Origin: Brevipalpus yothersi
Taxonomy: Eukaryota; Arthropoda; Arachnida; Trombidiformes; Tenuipalpidae
Reading direction: 5' to 3'
Assembly (NCBI GenBank): GCA_003956705.1
Contig: QZCP01000612.1
Span: 62,989-126,988, forward strand
DNA: 64,000 nucleotides
The position numbers and the translations under genes were made by a program. The notes under the pieces were generated by a model that was not told the DNA's origin, made no database searches, and worked only from the letters and a program-made list of their open reading frames with translations. Below are positions 11,215-21,500 of the stretch, one piece after another (within the stretch, counting starts at the first letter, position 1; each line of letters starts with the position of its first letter).

Positions 11215-14200
11215 TCAGAAACTACTAGTAAGAACTTTGTTGCTTGAAAGGAGGCTATTGTGATAGTTCATTCCAAGCGATGGTATTGAATTCTTCTTGG
11301 GACGTCCTTTGGGTTTTGTCGGTGGTACAGGGCATCCTCCCAACATCACCTAGAGGAAGAAAAATTCTCAATTGTATCACTTCATTTTTTCAGGGAAATC
11401 CTGTTGCTCATATCAATCCTCTTTGAACACTCACAAATAGAATTGAGAGAGCTGCACGAAAAAGTTCAATTTTCCTGTATTGGACTTAACCTCAGTACAT
11501 TCATGTAACATGTTATATTCTGTTTGAAAACAAGAAACAATCAAAATTTCATTTGTTTTCGTATTCAAATAAAAACCTTTCAGAAGCCTAGGGCACCTCA
11601 TCTCTCAAGCACTCTAAAGTATCATCGATAGTGAGGTATGTGGCATATGAATTCCGGAGGAAGACGTTGAGCTCTGCTGTTTCCTGAAATGAATTGATGA
11701 TTTTCTCTCTTTATTGCTATGAAATTTGGAATCTCAAACTTATCCGAACTTTTTCTCGCATTCTTATACTATACAAATTTTTCTATCGGGAAGATCACGC
11801 TTTGGTATAACATTGAAATACAGGTAGATTTCGAGCGTATTTTCATCATGAATACTGATGAATTCTATTACATTCAGAACTACATTGTATTTTGGAAAGA
11901 GCTTTCAATATTAACCATGAAAAATAGTCAAAACTTGGATATCTTATAGATCAAATACTCAAATAAAATTCAGATTCTCACAAAACTGTTTATAACCCAT
12001 CAACTCGGTTATCAGTCTCTGAAAGCAAAAAGATATTTTCTCTGCTAAGCCAATGATGAAAGTGGAACATTAAATTTTTCTCAAATATTTTAAACTGCTT
12101 TAGCTCGATCTTATAGCCTAGATTACCTCCTTCACTAATCATGATTCATAAAAACCCTCAGCATTCTTTTGATTAGTTTGATCAAACTATGAGACAAAAA
12201 AGGTCAGGAAGAGGAGAAAGACGAGAGTAGACCTACACTATTAGCTTATTTGAATTAGATTCAGCTTGCAAACGATATATTTGATTAGTCTATTCCTTCT
12301 CACCCTCTTAATTTTGTAATATTCTTAATTGTTCAATTCAAGTCCATGGTATTGGAGCTTGAAGTGAAACTACTTAGATAACTTCAATCAGTTCAGTTTT
12401 TTTCTCATAAGCTGGTAGTTTCTATAGATAATTCAAACTCACACCCACGAAACGCTGATAGATCTAGAATTGGTGATCGGAAAAACTTCTTGAGATGTTT
12501 CCTAAGACCATTGCAGACTTGTTTCCAACAAAGATTATAATTGCAAATAAATCGAATAATTTATAATAATCATTCCCAACCAAGCATTTGCCAAGTTTTC
12601 GCGGAAATCTCATATTGCTGCACAAAAAATCTTCCGACTGAAAATCCAGAGAAGGGGAATACAATAGGCAAACCTCTCGACTATAAGAAGATTAGTGAGT
12701 GTGGATAAAGGGAAGGTCATAATTCCGCATGATCCAATGTCTAGAAGAGTCAGCTTATGTTTATTTGTACAGAATAGCTACCCAAAATATCAAACCCATC
12801 ATGGTGATAATGGGTCGATTGTTTCTCATCACTCTCTCACACGTGCTGTTTCCACCTTTGAATAATTGTAAAAATGGAAAAGCATGGAAAAATTTATCAT
12901 CTACGGCTCGACTAGTAATCAGAAAATCTCACTTCATATGCAAGAAGCTAACTTTAAAATGCAACATAGACCACACCAAGTTTCAATATTATTGGAATTG
13001 ACCAAACTTCGATTCAATCCGATTGTCTGAAGTCAGCTCATCTCATTTCTTTGAGGTCAAAGCTTGCTGTTTGTGAAGCTCAATGTTTTTTAAGCAATCA
13101 AAATAATATTTTACCACAGATTGAGAAGTAAAACTCACCTGTTTTTTCCATTTCATTCGTCTATTCTGATAAAAGAGATAATAGTTAAAAATTGGAAAAT
13201 CTATTTTCTTCGAGAAAATGTCTCACCTGATACCAAGTTTTTACTTGTAGTTGAGTGAGTCCTAAGGCTCGAGCCAATTCAGCTCTATCAGGAGTTGAGA
13301 GATACTTTTGAGTGTCAAATCGTCTTTCTAAGCCCATTAGCTGGAGTTCAGTGAAAACAGTTCGATTTCTTCGCACTTTACGATTCATATGGGAACTGTT
13401 GAAAGGGCTACTTCTAGGTTTGAGTGGAATTCTGTTACTTTGAAAAATTTGATCTTCATCGCCGATACTATCTGCGATATGATCATCTGTACAGCGTCCT
13501 GTGGAGGTCAAACCTGTGGAATATTTAATCATAGAATTCTGATACTAACTTTTCCCATCCTGATAATTGGATCAACTGATCGAGAGAGATCTATAGACGA
13601 AACGAAATTTTCAATACCTTCAACTTCAACTTTTCTTCTCACGATTAATTTATCTCAATTCATCTAATGATGTAAACTATCAACTAAGAATTTTGTATCA
13701 TCTAAAGCGAGAGGGTTCTTGCAAGATTTATCCTCATCAACTCTCCTTCGATCTTGGACCCAAATTCTCAAGAAGTTCAGAAAAGCGCATAACGTTAGAA
13801 CAATTTGTGAGAAACTTCAAAGTTGATTCTTGGAACTCAAAAGTTACAGGCTATGTATCTCATTGTCTAACTGATCTCTATCTCGATGCCTATCTAGAAC
13901 AGTTGAAAATTTAAAGCTGATTTTTATTTACTGAGGAGATAATAAAAAAGTATCTTACCGGAATTCCAATGTCTAGATCTATCTTGTGGTGAAATGCATG
14001 TGAAACAAGTGAATGTAGTCATCGATGGCCATATGTTGGTTGATGCTTGAAGATGACATAAGTTAGCATATTTAATGGGATAATGTTGCTCTCTGGAAAT
14101 GTGTGAAATAATTTCCAATTGATTGGTTATCTGTAGATCATCTCGACTTTCGATCTCATTGATACTGGGCACACTTGATGACTCAAGAAGATCTCTAATG

Positions 14201-14253
14201 AGAAAAGACTTTGTTTGACTAACTGGATGACTAGTTTGAATGGCCATCATCAC
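11215..14253 (-). CDS. Barx: Barx-class homeobox transcription factor, 4 exons
   Basis: Sequence-specific nuclear transcription factor of the Bar/NK-like homeobox group. The exons on the minus strand are 14253-13959, 13513-13227, 13165-13139 and 11349-11215. All introns are GT-AG and the phases close to 247 residues. Residues 17-23 (FLIRDLL) resemble an eh1 Groucho-binding motif. The homeodomain spans residues 145-204 (RRNRTVFTELQLMGLE ... QVKTWYQ / NRRMKWKKQ), with Thr47, Gln50 and Asn51. TVFTELQLMGLE and QKYLSTPDR are close to vertebrate BARX1/2. The last exon encodes PTKPKGRPKKNSIP, the basic motif that follows the homeodomain in BARX proteins, which supports Barx over BarH. Exon 3 is only 27 nt and encodes the end of the recognition helix. 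Exon 2 has two in-frame acceptors 15 nt apart (starts 13513 or 13498). The gene is convergent with BICRA and divergent from LIAS. A possible minus-strand AATAAA lies at 10742-10737. Confidence 0.92.
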
Positions 14254-14786
14254 TTTTGACTAGTACGGACTATGATTAGTAATTCATTCCACTAATTACA
14301 TCGTTCATCAGTCAACACTGACAAAGAATTCAACAAATTTTTCACTCTCATTTCAAGATGCTCGACAAAATGTATTGAATGTAAGATGAGTATGAATACA
14401 CGTAATCACGAACATTTTAAGTAAAAAAGTTGTTGAGCAAAAGCAAATACTGTTCAGAGAATATTTGAACAGAGAAAGACAAGTTGTTATTCCTTAAAAA
14501 TCTTGTTCTCCACTGAATATGCATATTCTTTGTATCGAAATGGAGAGTCTATTATCCCATCAAAGCCGATGATGTTCTCACTCTTTTTCTCTTTCTCTCC
14601 ATCAGTAAGTGTGATTATGTGTGAATAATAGCGAGCAAGTCATCTGTAAATCGATATTCATATTCACTTTTACTGAATGATTTGTGATTTGATCTAACCA
14701 TCTATACAGTGGTTATAGAATAGGGGTAATAATAATAGGAATCGGAAAACCTCCAAACCGACATCATTTAGATCTTTCTTTTTCCG

Positions 14787-14789
<3 letters not shown>

Positions 14790-14857
<68 letters not shown>
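14790..14857. repeat. (CT)34 microsatellite
   Basis: Uninterrupted CT dinucleotide run of ~68 bp, followed by a short CTTCTCCTTCTTC pyrimidine extension. Confidence 0.97.
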
Positions 14858-14862
<5 letters not shown>

Positions 14863-15326
14863 TTCTTCTTTATGGATGCTTGAGCAACTCGATTAAGCTA
14901 TCAAAAAGGCCGGCACATTTTCAGCGTCTATGTTCTCTCTATTATTTTGCTTATAATAATACCCACTTGAAAATGATTTGATCAGTGTGTATAGATAGGG
15001 AGATGAAGGAGCTTGTGAAAAGGAAGAAATTTGAGTTTTTATGCGTTTTTGGTGTGAATTTGTGGAAAAAAACTCATCCACCACCAAGACATCTGAGAGT
15101 TGATTCTTTTTTGTTACTGATCATCAGCAAAAGGGATTTATTCCCCTTCTTTTCGAAACGGTATGGTGATGACCGTTATAAAATTGAATAGATTGTTCAA
15201 ATTGTAGTGAATATGGTTAAAAATATTCCATTGTTGAACATAATGTTGACTCTTTTTTGAATATTCTATTTTGAATATCGATTATCCATCAATTTTTGTC
15301 AATGATTACGTGTACTCCGAAAATGA

Positions 15327-15330
<4 letters not shown>

Positions 15331-15404
<74 letters not shown>
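15331..15404. repeat. (GA)37 microsatellite
   Basis: Uninterrupted GA run of ~74 bp, inverted relative to the (CT)n run at 14790-14857 with ~470 bp between them. Confidence 0.97.
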
Positions 15405-15407
<3 letters not shown>

Positions 15408-17371
15408 GATCTGAAATTTTTCAACATTTCAATCAGAAAAGCTGTGCGGGATTTGCCAAAAGATAAGAATAAAATTCGGCTTCTTCCATTTTTCCAGAAT
15501 TGAGTCATGTTTTACCTAAATGTCATTGAATCTTGATTCTCGTAAGATTGATTCATCAGATATACTCGGGAAAAACTTCTCCTCTGATGCAATATTAGTA
15601 ACAGCAAAAGTCCAAGAGATGTAGAATTTTTCAAAAATTCGTTCATTTTTGAATCATTAGAATGATTAAGAGAAACACTATGGCTATGTTACCATTCTAG
15701 AAAGATTATCTCCTGCTGGTAATGGCTTTAAGACAGAGAGACAGATCGTTAATTCAATTGATCATAAAATAATCAGAGAGCTACTATCCCTGATATATTG
15801 CAATTGAAATGTTGAACATTCAAAAGATCTTAAATTGAAAGAGGAAATAATTTTTTCTTTTAGTAGTTATGATTTCTTATAGAAGATGGCTTGATTTTTC
15901 ACTTTCTAACATAGTTTAGTATAACTTCATCGAACCGATAGTTTTGACTCACAAGGAGCAAAATGCATAGAGAATCGAGTGCTTTTGACGAGAAAAAGTT
16001 AAATACTCGAAAGAGCCAGGACTAACAATTTAGTGTGTGGATTGATTAATGGTTGCATGGATGATAAAAAGTTTGAACAGCTTTAATTTTCCAGAATATT
16101 CAGGAGAAGAAATGATAAAACTACTGAGTACTCAGCTTATTCTCAAGACTCACCAAATCTGTATTCCCAATGAAATTACTCCACTAATGCTTCGATTCAT
16201 TGAATGAGAATTCAACCTCAAATCGACTGTTCAAGTGTGTATCTGAGTCTGTTAATTGAAAAGACGAACAATAGCTGTGATAATAGAGAGCATAACCATT
16301 GAGAAAGACTATTCATTCGAATGATATCTCTTTACTCTATTCTATATTCTGTAATCAAGTGTTACTTGTGAACAGTTAATACATCATTGATGTAATATTT
16401 ATGACAAAGTTATTTTTCTAGCTCAAGAAGAATATCATTTAGAGAGCTGAGCTGTCCTCAAGTCATTTGTAAGCTATATAATTGTTAATAGTCTTGTATC
16501 GACGTTCTTTCAACCCTTTTTGACCTATACTACTTCCTCAGTAGATCTAAATGAAAAGAATAAAAAGCTGATCTTCTCTCTACTAACCTCTCTCTTCGAT
16601 TGAAAAATTTCCAAAGAAAATCTTACCCTGTTCAATCTCACTCATCGATAAAAGATATGTATGATCATCTTGAAACAGAATCAGTGTTGGAGTTATAATC
16701 ATACTTTCTTCTCTTTATCATTGTGAAAAAAGAATTTTCATTCCACTCTGTGACTTCTTGATACTAACAAGATATCTTAAGACAATTCCTGGGAATCAAT
16801 CAAAAATCTCTCGAATATTCAGAAAAATTTTCAAATTAACCCTTTGACCATAATTAGCAAGAAATTAAACGAAATACAATGTACTATTGATGGTATCAAT
16901 CGACTAGCAAGATGGATTGCGAGTGATGAAAGTTTAAAGAGAAGAAACTCGATCATAGCTGGTATCACATGATAGTGAGCAAAAATAGTGTCAATAAGAG
17001 ATCAGAAAGATATGTGATGATAATTTTCACACTGTTTGGTCAACAATATCAAAAGTCTTTTTTCAAGTGTCATTCTCATTACAAATCATGCAATTTAGGT
17101 TCATGATTCATTCGAACACCCATTTCGGAATGCTCTGAACATCCTGAAAGAATTCATTCCATTTACTCACTTCGACTCACAATCGAATACTTTCCTCATG
17201 AGGACGCTACTAGTCCTGTATGTCTGAAATCATTTCAGTGAAATGTAAACATTATCGATAATCAAAACAAGTTCAAGTTATCATGTTCTTGATGATATAG
17301 ATTATCAATTGTTGATAAAACTTATTGGAAAAATTTTGAATAATTTCTCGTGAATTTTTTGACTCATGACA

Positions 17372-18658
17372 ATGTTAGCACGTGATACATCACGCTATAT
17401 TTGCTCTAATTTCCATGCTAATAGGCGTTCGTTGGTAAGTGTTGTGATATGTGAAAATCTAATGTCCAAACTTTTCCTCCTGAATTTAGAATGATCGTCG
17501 ATGATATTGAATTTTTGTCTCTTGTCTTATTCTAGGAATGGTTATCTGTTGAGTATTGTAGCTATACTCGCCTGGAAAAGCTGAGGTCACAATTGAGAAA
17601 AGAAGATGAACAAGCTGCCATAATTGGAATTTCTCAAAGACCTCGGATACCGAGCTGGTTAAAGCAGAAAATTCCCCGAGAAGAAGGTTATTTTAGACTT
17701 AAAGATTCTCTTCGATCATTAAATCTTCACACAGTATGTGAGGAAGCACGATGTCCCAATATTGGAGAGTGTTGGGGTGGAGGTGAACATGGTACCGCAA
17801 CCGCAACAATCATGCTACTTGGGGACACATGTACTCGCGGCTGTAGGTTTTGTTCGGTGAAAACATCCAAAAATCCTCCTCCACCTGATCCATTGGAACC
17901 ATTTAACACTGCAAAAGCAATCTCTGAATGGGGACTTGATTACGTTGTATTGACATCTGTCGATAGAGATGATCTACCGGATGGTGGATCAAATCATTTT
18001 GCCGAAACTGTGATACAGTTGAAAAAAATGAAGCCAGATATCCTGGTTGAATGTTTAACACCTGATTTTCGAGGTGACTTGGCAGCAGTTAAGCAAGTGG
18101 CCTTTTCAGGACTAGATGTTTTCGCCCACAATATTGAGACTGTGAAGGAGCTTCAAAAACTAGTCAGAGATTACAGAGCAAATTATCAACAATCGCTAGA
18201 TGTTTTATCGCACGCTAAGAAGGTATGAATGATATATCCCACTCTCAACTTTCTGATTTACAATCAATTCATATTTGATTTTCATGCGTATTCATATGTA
18301 TTTTCCTTGCCTTTCCTCTTAGGTTCGCCATGAGTCCAATGATCCAGTTATAACGAAAACTTCCATTATGCTTGGATTGGGTGAGACCAAAGATCAAGTG
18401 AAGCAAGCTCTTGAAGACTTACGAGCAATTGATGTTGATTGTGTAACTTTTGGCCAGTACATGCAGCCCACCAAAAGGCATTTGAAAGTAAAAGAATACA
18501 TTGACCCAGAAGTCTTCAAGTATTGGGAAGACTATGGTAATGAAATGGGCTTCCTGTATGTTGCCAGTGGTCCTTTAGTCCGTTCCTCTTATAAGGCAGG
18601 AGAATTTTTTATCACCAATATTCTAAAAAAGAGGAGAGAAAAAGAGAATAGAACTTAA
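17372..18658 (+). CDS. LIAS: Lipoyl synthase, mitochondrial, 3 exons
   Basis: Radical-SAM enzyme that inserts two sulfurs into the octanoyl chain on the lipoyl domains of mitochondrial 2-oxoacid dehydrogenases and the glycine cleavage H protein. The exons are 17372-17434, 17536-18222 and 18323-18658, with introns of 101 and 100 bp, both GT-AG in phase 0. They give 361 residues, close to the ~370 of animal LIAS. The auxiliary Fe-S cysteines are C89, C94 and C100 in VCEEARCPNIGEC. The radical-SAM CX3CX2C cysteines are C120, C124 and C127 in GDTCTRGCRFC. The C-terminal RSSY (337-340) supplies the conserved serine ligand. Exon 1 encodes a short Arg-containing, acid-poor N-terminus that fits a mitochondrial presequence. 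No key residue is missing. A candidate AATAAA polyadenylation signal lies at 18954-18959. Confidence 0.96.
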
Positions 18659-18659
18659 C

Positions 18660-21425
18660 TTGTTAATGATACGAAAATTTATTTCTGTTTGTTGTTTTTT
18701 TAAGTTAACTGTTCACCAATACTATACAGAACACTATTTTTTCGATAATATGATTGTCAAAAATCCCGTTCCTTTCAAAATTTTATAATTTTAAACAATA
18801 GCGCATGAAATCTAATTTTTTTGACTTTTCGATGGTCTTCCCACCCTGGCTCCACTCCGTTAGTTCTATGATATAGACACCTGATCGGTGAGAACCGCAT
18901 CACTGAAGACTTCAAATTACTTCCCATTAGCTTCCTTATTCATCTGGAAAATGAATAAAAGTTTTTCCGATGCCAAACAAGAATCAAATCGAATCATGTA
19001 ATGGAATCGTGTTGGAAGATTGGTGAAATCAACAAAGAACTCCCACTGAGAAGAATATATTTTGGTTAATTTATCGTCAATTCTGATTTAACATCAATCG
19101 AAACCGCATCTCAGTAACTTGAAAATGAATTGACGATTTCATGCTCATCTCATCTTCTGATAGGTTAAAGAAATTTTAATCTCAGCATCTCTATTCTCTA
19201 AATTGTTCAGGATAGTTGAACGTCAATGAAGAAGCCCATCTATAGAACGTCAGTCCACAGAGGGCGAACATCTCTTCATTCAAATTCAATTTCAGTTTCT
19301 CATCTGCCGCTTAGCAATTTTATTCGAACTTAGTTCTGGAACCAATTAATATGATATCACTAAGATTGTGGAGGTTTGATCAGTTACTCCAAAAAATCAG
19401 AAGCTAGAAAATTGATCATTTAATTTTGGATTATCATTTAAGATAGAGGAACCCCAGAAAACGCTGATAAAACCATTTTATGTTTGGCTGATGACCGAAT
19501 TCCCCTCTCTCCTGGATGTTTGAGAGGCTTCATTAAAATAGTAGAATAAGGAGGACATGAAGCAAAGGAAGTCAACTATGATTCAATTGTTAATCTACTT
19601 GGTATGCAGTTGTCATTGGTATTAGTGGACGAGTCTACATTTGAACTTATCAGCAATCTGAACCCAAATTCCTTGCAGTTTGATTTAGTGTACACTCATC
19701 AGTTCAATTTTCCACTAAAATTATCAGTAATATGAGTGAAAAGTGGATCGATGAAATTCATCGGTTATGTTTAATACAGCTATTGGATTTGTTTATAAGA
19801 AAGCGAGAAAAATACACATGAATCTGATTTTTCAATCAAATATTGACCAGAATTTCTTCAATGACCTTGTTACAATGATATTTTTGATAGAGCTAGGTGA
19901 ATGTACACTTCCCTGGATCACTTCTAGGCTTATCAGTCTTGATAGAAAGTGGAAAAGAGTGAGTGAATTTTGGTGATAATCAGAAAATGATGAATGATGA
20001 AACTGGGACGAATGATGTTCCAGTGAAATGTGAGCATAGCCTTAGGTTACGAGAGAGGGTGATTATGGAAAGTAGATGATGATACTGGTGTTGGCTCATG
20101 AATAAAGTGGAAAAGTATGGCTTTTCCGACTGATGACATCTCGCAACAAGCTGGTCAAAAAAAACAAACCAGCCAGAGAGGACATTCTCATCCATTTATT
20201 TTCGAAGATTGATCATATGCAAACCGAAAACAGAGCCAGGAGTGAACAAAGTTTATTTACTCTTGCTGCTATCAGCTCCAGTTACTGTACAGAACTTCAT
20301 ATCCATTCCCATGACCGCTATTCACATTATTATGAATCTCTCTGGTTTCATGGGACGCTTGTCCACCAAAGCTTGTGGACAGACAAAATATCGATATTTT
20401 TCATTTTCAAGAGTTTTTTCGAGATTCTTGATGAAGAATAGGAAAACTAAAAAATCATCCTGATTTTTGAAGAGGATTCTCATATTCTCTTCCAATCTTT
20501 TTCTTATGGGCTAGAAAAAATTTGAAATTCAAGCTCTGAGAAAAAATAGGGAAGCCATCAAGCATCTATCTTGTTAAGCATATGTAGATCCTCCTTCTTT
20601 GAGGCTCACTCAATTCGTGTCCATCATCATGACTGTTAATGGTCTTTTAGATTTGCCGATTTCAATCACTCTTTGATGTATTCAAAGAGAAAAAAATTTT
20701 AATTACATTCTCATTCTTCGATTGCACACAGCATCAACCATATTTTTAACCGTGCAGAGCGATAACACGCATAAACACAACTGCTCCTATTGTAATACAT
20801 AAATTGGATAAAAAATGTTTAAAACGAGAAAAGTTAAGTTAAGCTATTGAGCTTTTGTTGTCAAAAACAATGATTTCGGAAAAAATTGAGAGGCAAGAAG
20901 CTTCACGATGCTCGGCACAAAGATGGGAATAAAATCTCATCAAATCAATTGAACATCACTTCTGAAAACTTTTTATAGCCCTCATAGTCGAGAGAGCAGA
21001 TTTTTCGGTGAATTTTGATCGTCAGAATTCATTTAAATCTAGAAAATAGAGAAGAAGAAAAAAATTTTGAGCAAAAAAGGCCCAAAAAGCGTTGAATGAT
21101 CAAATTGAAATGCCCCGAGGCCTGAAACAGGGTGTTTCAAGGCACTTTATCATGTAGTAGAGGGAGAGAGAAAAAGAGAGGAAAAATGAAGAGGAACAAA
21201 AAAAGTGAACATCGTGTTGGTCTGTGAGTTCATTAGTTTTGTTTTAAGAGCGAAAAGAGAAGAAAAAGAGGAGGAGAGAGAAGAGAGATGAGTAAAAGAA
21301 TCGGACATCAGCGATATACAATATTTCCGATGGCTGGAGCTTGGCCACTTCTTTTTTTTTGCCTCTAATTTAGGAGTGATGATGAATTATCTCTTCAGAT
21401 TCTCGTATAAAATGCTCGTGCTCAC
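18660..21425. other. AT-rich region downstream of LIAS, no gene recognised
   Basis: LIAS 3' flank, then AT-rich sequence. Open frames around 20133-20463 overlap on both strands and match no family I know. Purine-rich from ~21160 to 21300. Confidence 0.45.
18954..18959 (+). other. Candidate polyadenylation signal for LIAS
   Basis: AATAAA lies 296 bases after the LIAS stop codon and is followed by a T-rich stretch. It is the first canonical hexamer I see downstream of the gene. Confidence 0.4.
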
Positions 21426-21500
21426 CTCTGGACTGCTTATGCTGAGCATCATGAGCCCAGCCATGTACATTCGATACTTGGACGCAGGCCACATCTTAGA
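21426..21500 (-). CDS. Candidate internal coding exon, minus strand, unidentified gene
   Basis: On the minus strand there is a pyrimidine-rich acceptor (CTCCTTCTTCTCCAG). It is followed by 75 nt with one open frame, then a strong donor (CCAGAG followed by GTGAGC). The 25 codons read SKMWPASKYRMYM followed by AGLMMLSISSPE. The other two minus frames hit stops within the segment. The plus strand is also open here in one frame (residues such as MLVLTSGLLMLSIMSP and YIRYLDAGHILDW) but has no comparable splice pair at both ends. I do not recognise the peptide. It may be an exon of a long-intron gene, an alternative exon, or a conserved noncoding element. Confidence 0.35.

Larger units (their letters stand above)
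14254..17371. other. Divergent Barx/LIAS intergenic region
   Basis: A 3.1 kb region between the oppositely oriented starts of Barx and LIAS, likely to hold promoters of both. It includes an inverted pair of long (CT)n and (GA)n tracts. The rest is AT-rich, with no coding signal seen. Confidence 0.5.

Noticed and set aside
13389..13914. Plus-strand open frames overlapping the Barx homeobox region and intron 1
   Set aside because: The minus strand carries an unambiguous homeodomain; the plus frames are its antisense and intronic by-products.
20133..20463. Overlapping open frames on both strands
   Set aside because: No family resemblance, no convincing splice sites at the ends, and equal openness on opposite strands.
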